This document shows positions 1 to 8,516 of a stretch of DNA of 64,000 nt, piece by piece. The position numbers and the translations under genes are program-made. Position 1 is the first letter of the stretch, and each line of letters starts with the position of its first letter. The notes under the pieces are model-generated. The model was not told the origin of the DNA. It saw only the letters and a list, made by a program, of their open reading frames with translations, and did not search any database. Source of the stretch: Planctomycetaceae bacterium (GTDB taxonomy: Bacteria; Planctomycetota; Planctomycetia; Planctomycetales; Planctomycetaceae); contig JANSXP010000037.1 in NCBI GenBank assembly GCA_024742875.1, forward strand, positions 1 through 64,000, given 5' to 3'.

Positions 1-1044
1 ATGAGCAATGCGTTCTGTCCAGTCGGCCCGAGCGTGCCTGTCGGTGGATGCGGTGAACAGTCGGAAGTTGGCCGCCTGGTCGTTGCTGCGAATGTAGAAT
101 GTGTCCTGCAGGTGATCGACGGAATATTCATGTCCTGCGCGTCGTGGCAGGAACACTTGAAAATCGGCCGTCGGCTGATTGGCGGGCAGGTAGCGGACTT
201 CCGTGGTGAGCGTCTGACGGGACACAATGAAGATGTAATCACGAGATCGTGATGTCCGCACGCCGCAGGAGAACTCTTCGTCCGTTTCTTCAAACACGAC
301 CACGTCATCAGCCGCCGGTGTCAGCAGTTGATGGCGGACCACCAGATAGGCGCGGAGTGTCTGGGGATCTTTTCTGGTGAAGAACACGGTTTGGCTGTCC
401 TGCGCCCACACGCAGGAGCCGGTCACGTTTTCGACCTGGTCGTCCAGCAGTTCGCCAGTCGACAGATCTTTGAACATCAGGCGGTACTTGCGGCGCCCCG
501 TGAAGTCCACGCCAAAAGCCAGCCGCTGGGAATCCGGACTGACGCGCAGTCCGACCACACTGCAGAAGCTCTGGCCTTCTGCCAGCCTATTGACGTCCAG
601 CATGACCTGTTCGGTGGCACTGTGATCATCTGCAGCAGATGTTTCTGCTTTGCGGCAGTAAATCGGATACTGCTTCCCGTCCTCGTAGCGGGTGTAGTAA
701 ACGTAGCCTCGATCGGTGTACGGCACCGACGTATCGTCCGGACGGATGCGACCTTTGAGTTCGGCAAACAGCTCCGCTTCGAGGGGCTTTTGTTCTTCGA
801 ACGCCGCGTCTGTCCACGCGTTCTCGGCATTCAGGTAGTCGATCACCTGCTGATTTTCGCGGTCCCGCAGCCAGTAGTAGGGATCGATTCGCTGCGTGCC
901 GTGATTGCTCAGCACCTTAGGCCGAGTTTGTGCCACAGGCGGCGCCGGCGTCTCGCCATCTTCTGCCACGCAGTGAGGGATGGATGAGGTCATGAGCAAA
1001 AGCACAAAGAGCAGGGGACAGTGGGCGACAGACATCCGGATCAT
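1..1044 (-). CDS. ptrB: Oligopeptidase B (S9 family serine peptidase), 3' part beyond window edge
   Basis: The reverse strand reads open from an ATG at 1044 to the window edge, giving about 348 residues of N-terminal sequence. It starts with a hydrophobic signal-like segment (about residues 5-25). It then follows the oligopeptidase B pattern: a YYWLRDRE motif near residue 55, DYLNAEN, a VPYTDRGYVYYTRYEDG stretch, and SRQTLTTEVRYLPA and FLPRRAGHEYSVDH, which are close to the seven-bladed propeller domain of E. coli PtrB. The catalytic Ser/Asp/His domain would lie outside the window. The family cleaves peptides after basic residues; the leader here suggests export to the periplasm. The divergent neighbour is a sulfatase, with 273 bases between the two starts. 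The identification rests on several collinear motifs; the truncation is the window boundary, not a mutation. Confidence 0.85.
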   Translation of the reverse strand, partial: MIRMSVAHCPLLFVLLLMTSSIPHCVAEDGETPAPPVAQTRPKVLSNHGTQRIDPYYWLRDRENQQVIDYLNAENAWTDAAFEEQKPLEAELFAELKGRIRPDDTSVPYTDRGYVYYTRYEDGKQYPIYCRKAETSAADDHSATEQVMLDVNRLAEGQSFCSVVGLRVSPDSQRLAFGVDFTGRRKYRLMFKDLSTGELLDDQVENVTGSCVWAQDSQTVFFTRKDPQTLRAYLVVRHQLLTPAADDVVVFEETDEEFSCGVRTSRSRDYIFIVSRQTLTTEVRYLPANQPTADFQVFLPRRAGHEYSVDHLQDTFYIRSNDQAANFRLFTASTDRHARADWTERIAH

Positions 1045-1317
1045 GGCAGCTCCAACTGCGAAGTGACTAAAGGGCACGCAGATGACGCAGCGACCACTGA
1101 CTGACAGCCGATCAACGCGTCGATTGCGGCGGAGCCTATCGTCTGCTGCGTCGATTCGCCATGGGGGACCGGCGGGCCCGGAGCGGTTGCAGCGTAACTG
1201 GCAGCGATCCCGGGAAAAATGACGAATCTCTCGATTGATCGCAGAAAGAACGTCCAATCCTGAGGCATTCCTGCTCTGCTTTTGTGTGCCTGACCACACA
1301 GACCTGTGGAGTGATTG

Positions 1318-2814
1318 ATGCGTCCTTTCCTGTTACCGTCGTTTTGCCTGTCTACTAAGCCGGCCATGCCCATGAAAACGTGTGGGTGGCAGCTTGTGGC
1401 CGCTGTTTGCCTGCCACTTGTCGCCATGGCCGCTGGACTGAGTCCCACGGCCTGCCGAGCGAACGCAACGCAGCGATGTGCGGCTCCCCCACGGGCCAAC
1501 ATTGTCTTCATTTTGACGGACGATCATCGCTGGGACAGTTATGGAGCCGCCGCCAAATTCCCGCTGCAGACGCCTCACCTGGACAGCATCGCAGATCGCG
1601 GCACTCGCTTTGACAACGCCTTTGTGACGCTGGCCATTTGCTCTCCCAGTCGCGCGGCGTGTCTGACCGGGCGGTATGGCAGCGCCAACGGGGTGACCTC
1701 TTTTGGGAAGGTGTCGCTGGCCAAAGGCGAAACCACGTTTGCTCAGGTGCTACAGCAGGCCGGATACGCCACGGGTGTGGCGGGCAAATGGCATCTGAAG
1801 ACCACGCCTGCTGAGTGTGGGTTTGAATTCGCCTCCACGTGCTGGTCCAACGGAACCTGGTACAACCGCAAGTTCACGATCGATGGTCAGTCCAAAAAGA
1901 TGGCCGGCTTTGTGGATGATGTGGCGGCCGCGGAATCCCTGCGATTTATGGCGCAGGCGGTGGAGTCTGATCGGCCGTTTGCGCTGTGGCTGTGCACGCA
2001 GGTGCCGCATATGGACGGCCGTCACACGTGGCCGGCCCGACAGAAATTTCTGGATCGCCATCCCGCACAGGACATCGAGGTTCCGTTGTCCTGGGACGAT
2101 GATCTGTCTGGCAAGCCGGAGTATCTGAAGTCCGCTCGTAATCGCACGCGGGGGCTGGAGTACGGCTATGACGATCCTCAAAAGATTCAGGCGCACACGC
2201 GTGATTATCGCGCCAGTGTGGAGCAGATGGACACGGCCGTTGGTCGCGTTTTGAACGCACTGCGTGACGGCGACCTGGAACAAAACACGTGGATCATCTT
2301 CATGGGCGACAACGGCTGGCTGCTGGGGGAGCACGGCATGACGAGCAAAGTTCTGCCCTATGAAGAATCCATGCGTGTGCCGATGGCGATCTGCGGGCCC
2401 TCCACTGAGGCCCGGGTGTCGGACCGTCTTGTTTTGAATATCGATCTGACGGCCACGATTTATGATCTGGCCGGCCTGGAGATTCCCGAGCGGCTGCATG
2501 GTCGCAGTCTGCTGCCGCTTGTTTCTGGCCGAACACCAGCCGACTGGCGGACCGATTTTCTGTATGAGGCCCCCACGTCGCAGCTGGGCAGTCAGCCACT
2601 ATGGGCGGTTCGCAGCGAGCGCTGGAAACTGATTGAGACGCGATTGCAGAGCCATCCCAAACAACGGCTGCTGGAACTTTACGATCTGCACACCGACGCC
2701 ATCGAACGCAAAAATCTGGCCACGGATCCCCGCCATCGACAGACCGTGAATCGGCTGTCAGCCCGGCTGCGTGAGCACCAAAAGTCGCTCACATCATCGT
2801 CGTACGGGCAGTGA
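1318..2814 (+). CDS. Secreted arylsulfatase-family sulfatase
   Basis: This 498-residue protein is a type I sulfatase, which hydrolyses sulfate esters, in planctomycetes typically of sulfated polysaccharides. The N-terminal NIVFILTDDHRWDS segment supplies the paired Asp metal ligands. The formylglycine motif CSPSR begins at Cys108 in the context AICSPSRAACLTGRYG. KWHLK (about residue 160) and GDNGWLLGEHG (about residue 335) are further family signatures. Cys108 must be converted to formylglycine by a separate enzyme not seen here. An ATG at 1318 is preceded in frame by TTG; the true start may instead be Met17 (1366) or Met19 (1372), because MKTCGWQLVAAVCLPLVAMA is a better signal peptide start. 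The gene stands alone, divergent from the oligopeptidase B gene. Confidence 0.9.
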   Translation: MRPFLLPSFCLSTKPAMPMKTCGWQLVAAVCLPLVAMAAGLSPTACRANATQRCAAPPRANIVFILTDDHRWDSYGAAAKFPLQTPHLDSIADRGTRFDNAFVTLAICSPSRAACLTGRYGSANGVTSFGKVSLAKGETTFAQVLQQAGYATGVAGKWHLKTTPAECGFEFASTCWSNGTWYNRKFTIDGQSKKMAGFVDDVAAAESLRFMAQAVESDRPFALWLCTQVPHMDGRHTWPARQKFLDRHPAQDIEVPLSWDDDLSGKPEYLKSARNRTRGLEYGYDDPQKIQAHTRDYRASVEQMDTAVGRVLNALRDGDLEQNTWIIFMGDNGWLLGEHGMTSKVLPYEESMRVPMAICGPSTEARVSDRLVLNIDLTATIYDLAGLEIPERLHGRSLLPLVSGRTPADWRTDFLYEAPTSQLGSQPLWAVRSERWKLIETRLQSHPKQRLLELYDLHTDAIERKNLATDPRHRQTVNRLSARLREHQKSLTSSSYGQ

Positions 2815-2971
2815 GGCGCTGATGCACCGGGTCCGGTGCCTTGCGCCTTGGCGTCTCACAGCAGTTGTCCGGCGGACGCACCGTGAAGTTTCATCGATCC
2901 GCGGCGTGGTTCACCTGATCGACCGTGTGCTGATTCCGTAAGCCGCCACGCGTGGCCAGACGCCTGGGCGA

Positions 2972-3012
2972 CTGTGCTCGGGCGTCTGCGTGGAGCGCAG
3001 CGAGCGAGCACA
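2972..3012. repeat. Inverted repeat at left edge of the small-gene island
   Basis: A 9-bp arm CTGTGCTCG (2972-2980) is matched by its reverse complement CGAGCACAG (3004-3012). It sits in the 226-base space between the convergent sulfatase and SUFU genes. It could act as a bidirectional 3'-end hairpin; there is no clear U-tract. The rest of 2815-3040 shows nothing coding. Confidence 0.4.
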
Positions 3013-3040
3013 GCGGGCGGGCCGGACAGACTGCGGACGT

Positions 3041-3697
3041 TTACAGAATGATGCAGCCGCGTTGCGGATTGGTGACCGGAAAGGCGTCTGCTTCCTGCAG
3101 TCGCTGCAGCAGTATGCCGCCGCTGTGCTCACGCGCATGCTGTGCTTCGCCCTCCGTAATGCCGACCAGAGCCAGCAGTTCCACTTCACCGGAGTCCAGC
3201 TGAAATCTGTCTGTGCCGGCCGGCGGCGCGACCATCAGCCATGTCAGTTCGGAAGGCTCCGGAGTGAGGGAGTCACGCAGCGGAATGCGATCGTACAACT
3301 CCAGCACATCGCGGTCCGGGTAGCGGCCATGAGCCAGCAGAATCTGGAAGGCCATCACATGCAGCATCCGCACGATGGCCCATCTGGCCTGTCCCGAAGT
3401 TTCGAAGACAAATTCGCACCCCAGGCCGGAAGGACTCGTCGGATCCGGTTCATCGTCTTCCCACGCGTTGGACAGACCCGACGTGACATACAACCAGCTG
3501 GCGTGTTTGGAATTGGGTGGGGATTCAAACACGCCGCAGTGCAGCCACCGCGGGTCGAATTCCTGCCGGAAGGTGTCTGTGAAGATGGCCGGCGACAGTG
3601 GATAGATGGCGTCTCCCACCGAGCCGAACAGCTTTGGATAAAGGCGTTCTTCCCGATGCTCCCAAACGTCTTCAAACCAGTCATCTGTTTTTGTCAT
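3041..3697 (-). CDS. Suppressor of fused (SUFU) domain protein
   Basis: The 218-residue protein has the compact length and layout of bacterial SUFU-domain proteins. An N-terminal WEHREERLYPKLFG segment is followed by a central block GLGCEFVFETSG and a helical stretch ending MLHVMAFQILLAHGR. A third block, TWLMVAPPAGTDRF, is followed by VELLALVGITEGEAQHA. In bacteria the SUFU fold is one of the commonest immunity-protein folds in polymorphic toxin systems, where it binds and neutralises a cognate toxin. It lies 31 bases downstream of a SUKH-type gene on the same strand, the other classic immunity fold. No signal peptide is visible, so it is probably cytosolic. The family is well supported; the immunity role is inferred from the family and neighbourhood. 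Confidence 0.75.
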   Translation of the reverse strand: MTKTDDWFEDVWEHREERLYPKLFGSVGDAIYPLSPAIFTDTFRQEFDPRWLHCGVFESPPNSKHASWLYVTSGLSNAWEDDEPDPTSPSGLGCEFVFETSGQARWAIVRMLHVMAFQILLAHGRYPDRDVLELYDRIPLRDSLTPEPSELTWLMVAPPAGTDRFQLDSGEVELLALVGITEGEAQHAREHSGGILLQRLQEADAFPVTNPQRGCIIL

Positions 3698-3728
3698 TGC
3701 TCGTGGCTCATAACCGGGGAACAGTCAT

Positions 3729-4160
3729 TTATGGCAGGTCTTCATTTTCCAGCGCGGTCAGAAACGCGTCAAAGTCTGCTGCCGCCACCCGAGGCGGTTC
3801 ATACCAGTCCGAATCCATGATGTACACTTTGGCCGAGCCGGATCGCTTCATCATGAAATAGCCGCCGTCTCCCGTCTCCCCGATGGCAAACGCCGCCGAC
3901 CACCAGTCAGGCATCTGCTCGTGAACGCACAGGGCGGCCTCTGTGGCACCAGCCTGCAGATCCAGCAACTGCTGCGGACCATCACACACCAGTGGTTCGC
4001 CGTGTTCTGCTGCAATGGCGGCAACGCGCTGGTGGCCAGCTTCATAAGGGTGCCAGAATTCCACGGGCAGCTGGAATCCCAGCGACAGTTCGGCAATGTG
4101 AAAACGATGATGATTTATGAGGCAGTCAGCTGGTAACGAAACGTTGGGACAGGGGGGCAC
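3729..4160 (-). CDS. SMI1/KNR4 (SUKH)-like protein
   Basis: This 143-residue protein has the SUKH outline: an early E-LSLGFQLPVEFW segment, a central MPDWWSAAFAIGETGDGGYFMM block (hydrophobic strand, Asp and a Gly-rich turn), then AKVYIMDSDWYEPP and a terminal VAAADFDAFLTAL helix. SUKH proteins are the largest bacterial immunity superfamily and also occur as regulatory scaffolds. The start shown is a GTG at 4160; no nearer ATG gives the full domain. It is followed after 31 bases by the SUFU gene and preceded by small membrane-protein genes on the same strand. I place it in SUKH from pattern only; a profile search would decide. Confidence 0.6.
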   Translation of the reverse strand: MPPCPNVSLPADCLINHHRFHIAELSLGFQLPVEFWHPYEAGHQRVAAIAAEHGEPLVCDGPQQLLDLQAGATEAALCVHEQMPDWWSAAFAIGETGDGGYFMMKRSGSAKVYIMDSDWYEPPRVAAADFDAFLTALENEDLP

Positions 4161-4185
4161 ACAATGGTTGCCAGGCGGACAGAAT

Positions 4186-4521
4186 TCAGCCTGGCAGACA
4201 AAGCCAAAGTAAAAGCGGCAGCAGCAGGGCTGTCAGGCTGCGGATCAGGACAGAGCGGCGGCGGTTGCACACAATTCTGACCGCCAGAGCCAGCGTTACC
4301 AGCCGCAGGGGCACCATCAGGACCATGTACTCTGCCCGCGTGACGGCATTCCAGGGGCCGGTCTCTCGCGGCGGTAAAATGGGAAGCAGCAACAGCAACC
4401 CTGTGAACAGGACGAAATCCCATGGCCATGCTGCGGCGGAACGCGGCTGGGCTGGACTCTCATCGGGGATCGGAGTGAACGCGAAAGGCTGTGGCCGTCG
4501 TTTGTTGTGGGACTTTGGCAT
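4186..4521 (-). CDS. Small two-helix membrane protein
   Basis: The 111-residue product begins with a basic cytosolic tail (MPKSHNKRRPQP). It has two hydrophobic stretches, WDFVLFTGLLLLLPIL (about 33-48) and YMVLMVPLRLVTLALAVRIV (about 65-84), and then a third, SLTALLLPLLLWLCL, at the C-terminus. I do not recognise a family. It lies 25 bases upstream of the SUKH-like gene and in the same transcription direction as the island. Small membrane proteins of this kind are frequent among heterogeneous immunity genes, but nothing in the sequence proves that role. Confidence 0.55.
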   Translation of the reverse strand: MPKSHNKRRPQPFAFTPIPDESPAQPRSAAAWPWDFVLFTGLLLLLPILPPRETGPWNAVTRAEYMVLMVPLRLVTLALAVRIVCNRRRSVLIRSLTALLLPLLLWLCLPG

Positions 4522-4611
4522 ACAGTGTTCGAACGGCGATGAAATGAATGCTGGCGGAGCGTTCCGATGGCAGACACATTTTCCGCCCTGATATCTCGGA
4601 TGAAAAACGCG

Positions 4612-4755
4612 CTAAGTGGACTCTGGTTTGTCGCGATTGTCTGCCGCGTCATTCATTGCCGCCCCGTTTTGCCAGTAACGCATCCCCATCGAAATGGTCA
4701 CAAAGCCGACAGCAATGATGCAGATACGGATAATAACGAGCACCAGGGCTTTCAT
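4612..4755 (-). CDS. 47-residue single-pass membrane microprotein
   Basis: From an ATG at 4755 the reverse strand encodes 47 residues ending in TAG at 4612. The protein starts MKALVLVIIRICIIAVGFVT, one clear transmembrane helix, and ends in a short polar tail (DAADNRDKPEST). It fills an otherwise empty gap between two same-strand genes, and its hydrophobic frame has the compositional bias of a real coding frame. No homologue is recognised. It could also be a signal-anchored remnant. Confidence 0.5.
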   Translation of the reverse strand: MKALVLVIIRICIIAVGFVTISMGMRYWQNGAAMNDAADNRDKPEST

Positions 4756-4790
4756 CGGGCCGGCGGAGAATCAGCAGCCGGCGCGGCCGT

Positions 4791-5165
4791 CTATTCCCGG
4801 CGCCTCAGCCACCAGTGTCCCAGCACACACATCATTGTCGAAGTCAGTGCCAGCAGCCACAGGCGAATGCGAATGACACACCGCTGATACGAAGCGTTGG
4901 GGCCGGAATACCAGATCCCCAGCACACGTGTGTTCAGCAGCGGTTTGTGGCGACTGACCAGAGCGGACTCGATTCCGGCAAGGGCCACGTCTGAGTCCGG
5001 CCGCAGGATGATTGCTGTTCCCCGACCAACTCCCTGCTGAGGCGGGAGATACTGCAGATAGACCTTCGTGTGGTCGCTCGTCAGAGCCACCATGGCTGGG
5101 ACGTCACGAGACTCGAAATCAATCATCCACCACTGTGAGACTCCCCACAGTGTTAACGCAACCAA
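4791..5165 (-). CDS. Hypothetical membrane protein with uncertain 5' end
   Basis: The frame encodes about 124 residues. An N-terminal hydrophobic segment (LVALTLWGVSQWWMIDF) is followed by an extracytoplasmic-looking part with HTKVYLQYLPP and NTRVLGIWYSG, and a C-terminal helix RLWLLALTSTMMCVLGHWWL. The only in-frame start near the top is a weak TTG at 5165. The frame shifted by one contains MSHLQHPLLRLLLLIGLRLQL just upstream (ATG about 5226) and runs into TAA exactly where the present frame begins. Together these would make a normal N-terminal helix, so a frameshift or sequencing error near 5155-5165 is possible. No family is recognised. Confidence 0.5.
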   Translation of the reverse strand: MVALTLWGVSQWWMIDFESRDVPAMVALTSDHTKVYLQYLPPQQGVGRGTAIILRPDSDVALAGIESALVSRHKPLLNTRVLGIWYSGPNASYQRCVIRIRLWLLALTSTMMCVLGHWWLRRRE

Positions 5166-5260
5166 AGCTGGAGCCGCAGACCGATCAGCAGCAGCAGACG
5201 CAGCAGGGGATGTTGCAGGTGAGACATCACGTTGCCAGCAGGAAGGCGGATCGCAGCAGG

Positions 5261-6055
5261 CTAGTTTTCAAACGGCGCATCGGCCCCCGTCTGAGCGGCC
5301 TGCAGCCTTTGCATGATGCGGTCCCATTTTTGTTCGGCCGCCGCGTTGCTGAAAGAGATGGCATCCGACGTCTGATTGAGGTGCCAGCTGCCCCACTCAT
5401 CGATGAGCAGTTCGGCCGCCTCCCGCATGCCCTGAAACATTACCTGATCGGCGGCGCGAAGAATGGCTCGTTGAGGTGACGTGGTCTCTGCATGAAAGAC
5501 GGCCACACAGTGATCCACGGCGGCGGCCGAAACGGTTTTTGTGATACTGGCTTCAAAGACGCGATCCGCCTGCGTCTCTGTGTCCAGCAGTGACTGATAG
5601 GCTTCCTGAAGCGCCTGCAGCTGGGTGAGATAAGCTGTCAGCTCACTCTGTTCTGAACTCGATACCAGCACCTGCAGATCAAACCCTCCAACGGCCTCCA
5701 GTTGCTCCATGGCCGTTACCACATCGCCCGTCACGGTCGCCCCTGTTTCGTAGTATTGCGTGAGCGCGGAGAACAAAGCGGCCTGATCGCCTGTACGCGC
5801 CTTTGACTGCACGCGGCACGCTTTGGCCATCGCTTTGAAAAACAGGGCGTCCGTGGACAGCCGACCGTCGCTGGGCAGTTTGCCGCGCTCGGCCACACTC
5901 AGGGCCTGATAGTCGGCGCCGAAGCGGTCCGCCGTGGGGTGCAGCGGCGTGGCGTTGCTGCATCCAGCCAGTAGGGGCAAAGCCAGAACCAGGGCCCACC
6001 GCACCGATAATGCAGCACGCCGAACAGCCCTGCGGGAAGTGTTGTCATGGCTCAA
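5261..6055 (-). CDS. Lipoprotein of unknown function
   Basis: The 264-residue protein has a basic N-terminus (MSHDNTSRRAVRRAALSVR), a hydrophobic core and a lipobox LLAGC with the acylatable Cys at about residue 32, so it should be a lipoprotein. The mature part is mostly helical and polar, with no motif I recognise. Its ATG overlaps the stop of the upstream gene by 4 nt (ATGA at 6052-6055), which indicates translational coupling. Confidence 0.7.
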   Translation of the reverse strand: MSHDNTSRRAVRRAALSVRWALVLALPLLAGCSNATPLHPTADRFGADYQALSVAERGKLPSDGRLSTDALFFKAMAKACRVQSKARTGDQAALFSALTQYYETGATVTGDVVTAMEQLEAVGGFDLQVLVSSSEQSELTAYLTQLQALQEAYQSLLDTETQADRVFEASITKTVSAAAVDHCVAVFHAETTSPQRAILRAADQVMFQGMREAAELLIDEWGSWHLNQTSDAISFSNAAAEQKWDRIMQRLQAAQTGADAPFEN

Positions 6056-6588
6056 GAGTGTTTCACCTTTTCCAGCCAGTAGTGCTGATGATGTCCGAGG
6101 GATTCAAAGTGTCTGACGCGGCACTGCGCATCGCGCAGACTGGTGCGGTGGCCGATGCGAAACGGATTGCCGTCGGTTCCCTGCCGCCACACCTGATACG
6201 ATCGCAGCGCTGCGATTTCCCTCTGGCGATCTGGCCACGCTCTTAGCAGTCGCTGAAGTTCCCGCTGCAGTGTCGCCTCATCGATGCGGGTGCACTGAGC
6301 CTCACTGAACGGGATGTGTCGCTGCACGTGATCAATCTCCGGAGAGTCCGCCCACACCAATCCGCTGTCGCCGTCGTGGTCAAATCGGAATGCCACCTGC
6401 AGGCCACACGGATAGGCCAGCGCCCAGAGGTCAAGGTACCCCAGGCCATCCACCCATTCTGTCTGCTGCGGGGGCCCGAGTCGCTCAGCCGCTTCCTGAC
6501 GCGAGACATTCACGGCCAGCAGATACGACGGCACATCCGCGAAGGGCGGTGGGCATTCGAGCGGCGTGGCGATGTCTGAAACTGTCAT
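6052..6588 (-). CDS. Hypothetical cytosolic protein in island operon
   Basis: The 178-residue protein lacks a signal peptide or membrane helix. It contains an acidic GDSGLVWADSPEIDHV segment and a helical WPDRQREIAALRSYQVWRQG segment. It resembles in size and charge the single-domain immunity-type proteins around it, but I cannot assign a family. It starts 9 bases downstream of the oxygenase-like gene and overlaps the following lipoprotein gene by 4 nt, so it belongs to the same transcript. Confidence 0.6.
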   Translation of the reverse strand: MTVSDIATPLECPPPFADVPSYLLAVNVSRQEAAERLGPPQQTEWVDGLGYLDLWALAYPCGLQVAFRFDHDGDSGLVWADSPEIDHVQRHIPFSEAQCTRIDEATLQRELQRLLRAWPDRQREIAALRSYQVWRQGTDGNPFRIGHRTSLRDAQCRVRHFESLGHHQHYWLEKVKHS

Positions 6589-6597
6589 GGCAGAGGC

Positions 6598-7341
6598 TCA
6601 GAGAAATGTTGACGCTGCCGTGTCGTCGGCAACGCCGGGCTTGTCATAACCGCGGCGGCGGACGGTGGAGGTGGTCAGGAAATCTGTCAGTTGATCTTCG
6701 GAAATCGGTTCCGGGGTGTCCAGTGGCACGGAAGCGATCATGGTGGAATTGATGACGCGTCGCTGCGAATCGTCGGGGGTCAATACGCTGGCCGTGTGCA
6801 GCACGCCCTGCCATGCCGGCTGACTTGCACTGTACGCCGCAGACGAGTTGTTGATGCAGACGATCTGAAAACGATCTGCCGACAGACGCACACGCGTGGT
6901 GTAGGGCTGCAGAAGTTCAAAGCCGCCAGCGAACATGGGGTTGTGCTGCTGCAGGAAGGCATCGGGAGTGAGGCCCAGCTCCTGTGCGCAGCGGGAGTAG
7001 TCCAGCACGTCCAGCGTGGATGCGACGGTCGTGGGCTCATACCCGAGCATCAGCAGTGATTGATCCGGGCCGCCGTCACGGTGAGGGCGTGTGGTTTGCT
7101 GCTGATCAAATCGCCCGACCGACAGGTACACGAGTGTGCGTCCGGTACCTGCATGATGTCGCACGGACAAAAGTTGCTTGAGCTGCACCATTGCCTGGCG
7201 CAATGTGACGGAATCCGCTGTGGGCGCCAGATTGATGACGCAAAAACCGGGCGCATCAAGGTGACTGCGGCAGACGCGATGGTAAACCGCATCGGCCACA
7301 GAGTTTGTGTCCTGAGACCAGTTGAGACTCCTGCTGTACAT
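6598..7341 (-). CDS. 2-oxoglutarate/Fe(II) oxygenase-like protein
   Basis: The 247-residue protein has a candidate Fe(II) facial triad. The HxD pair lies in RPHRDGGPDQS (about residues 95-105). A distal His lies in WQGVLHTASVL (about 195). It is followed by an Arg pair in SQRRVINSTM, at the position where this superfamily holds 2-oxoglutarate. A membrane or signal segment is absent. The ATG at 7341 begins 2 bases after the TGA of the upstream FCP1-type phosphatase gene, so the two are co-translated. Assignment rests on the spacing of H-x-D, H and R only. The substrate is unknown; in this neighbourhood it could modify the same target as the phosphatase. Confidence 0.5.
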   Translation of the reverse strand: MYSRSLNWSQDTNSVADAVYHRVCRSHLDAPGFCVINLAPTADSVTLRQAMVQLKQLLSVRHHAGTGRTLVYLSVGRFDQQQTTRPHRDGGPDQSLLMLGYEPTTVASTLDVLDYSRCAQELGLTPDAFLQQHNPMFAGGFELLQPYTTRVRLSADRFQIVCINNSSAAYSASQPAWQGVLHTASVLTPDDSQRRVINSTMIASVPLDTPEPISEDQLTDFLTTSTVRRRGYDKPGVADDTAASTFL

Positions 7342-7343
7342 GG

Positions 7344-7916
7344 TCACCGCTCCTCGGCGATGTCCGCTGTCTGCCGGCTGCGCCATCCGCGCTTTTCGAC
7401 AACTCTCACGTTCCGGCAATCTGCCAGTGACAGCAGAAACGGGCCCAGCTGTCGCAGTTCGGTATCGTTGGGATCGCCGGTAAAGGGGAGCACGTAAACG
7501 GCGTTGCCAAAGTTGCGTTCCAGCTTTGACGGCGTGTCGTCCACCATCAGTGTGCGCTCCAGCGGGAACCCGGCGCGTTTGGTTTTGTTCAGATCTTTGA
7601 CCAGGTAGCGGCATTGATATTCCGGGTCGTAGCGATCGGTGCAGCGATCACGACTCCACTGAAACTGCAGTGCTGGTTCAGCGCCAAACAGTCGTGCGAC
7701 GATCGCGTCCACATAGTCCGGGGTTGCCGAAGACCACACAGCCAGCTGAAAGTCGGTCGCCATACGTGTGAGAAACTGATCCACGCCGGGGCGCTTGTAG
7801 ACAAACCACGGCCCCACCTGAAAATCGTGTGGCCGGCGCAATGGTGCCGCGACCGCATGGATGAGCGTCTCATCCAGATCCAGAATCAACAGCGGCAGTG
7901 GTTGGGGTGCGTGCAT
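7344..7916 (-). CDS. NLI-interacting-factor/FCP1-like HAD phosphatase
   Basis: This 190-residue protein is a HAD phosphatase of the NIF/FCP1/SCP type. The nucleophile motif DLDETL is at residues 13-18. A PGVDQFL segment is followed by LAVWSSATPDYVDAIV (motif II, Ser/Thr), KDLNK (motif III lysine) and MVDDTPSKL with the acidic motif IV. Eukaryotic members dephosphorylate phosphoserine in proteins such as the RNA polymerase II tail; bacterial members are little studied. It leads a tightly spaced pair with the oxygenase-like gene. It is cytosolic and of normal length for a stand-alone NIF domain. Confidence 0.8.
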   Translation of the reverse strand: MHAPQPLPLLILDLDETLIHAVAAPLRRPHDFQVGPWFVYKRPGVDQFLTRMATDFQLAVWSSATPDYVDAIVARLFGAEPALQFQWSRDRCTDRYDPEYQCRYLVKDLNKTKRAGFPLERTLMVDDTPSKLERNFGNAVYVLPFTGDPNDTELRQLGPFLLSLADCRNVRVVEKRGWRSRQTADIAEER

Positions 7917-7976
7917 GCCCTGCGGACACGGACGGGGAAGCGGAAGTTCGCCGGCCGGTCAGTGCCCAGACGCGGC

Positions 7977-8516
7977 TTATGATTTGGGAGAGATCCGCCA
8001 CTTTCCCTCATAGTAGATCCAGAATTCTGCCGTTCGGCTGGAGCCTCCCCGGATAAAGCTGGCAACGCGCCCTTTCAGCAGCCATGTGGGTTCGACCTCT
8101 CTATTCGCCCGCAGTGTCTGCAGGAACGCATCCGCCAGCCCCTGAGCGCGTTGTTTGTCGGCGAGAATCTGCCTGTCCAGCAGTTCGTCAACCGTCCAGC
8201 CGGAACTTGCGGCCGCCCGAGCCAGCCAGAAGGGGTCAACATACTCGTTCAGGCATTGCTCCACCTTGCCGTCCTGCAGTAGCTGGCGAACTTCCTGCAT
8301 CCGCTGCCGTAATGTGGCCGTGCGCTGTTGCTTTGTCTGCGTGGTGGGATCGGGATCGGCAGGCTGCGCCACAGTCTGCAGCAGAAACGTCCGATCGGTT
8401 CTCTCTGCCTTCTCTGGTTCTTCCTGAGCTGCCGCCAAAGAGACGCCCAGTAAGACGACAACGACCAATCCTGTATTCTTTACCGATGTGTTCACCTTAA
8501 GTTCTCCCTGGTTCAT
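7977..8516 (-). CDS. Secreted hypothetical protein
   Basis: The 179-residue product has an N-terminal hydrophobic segment ending in AAAQ (about residues 15-31), consistent with a cleaved signal peptide. A charged helical region follows (KQQRTATLRQRMQEVRQLLQ), and the C-terminus ends in a compact FWIYYEGKWRISPKS strand pair. That closing resembles proteins with a SnoaL/NTF2-like end, but this is only a resemblance. Its ATG overlaps the stop codon of the upstream DUF6882 gene by 4 nt (8513-8516). Confidence 0.65.
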   Translation of the reverse strand: MNQGELKVNTSVKNTGLVVVVLLGVSLAAAQEEPEKAERTDRTFLLQTVAQPADPDPTTQTKQQRTATLRQRMQEVRQLLQDGKVEQCLNEYVDPFWLARAAASSGWTVDELLDRQILADKQRAQGLADAFLQTLRANREVEPTWLLKGRVASFIRGGSSRTAEFWIYYEGKWRISPKS

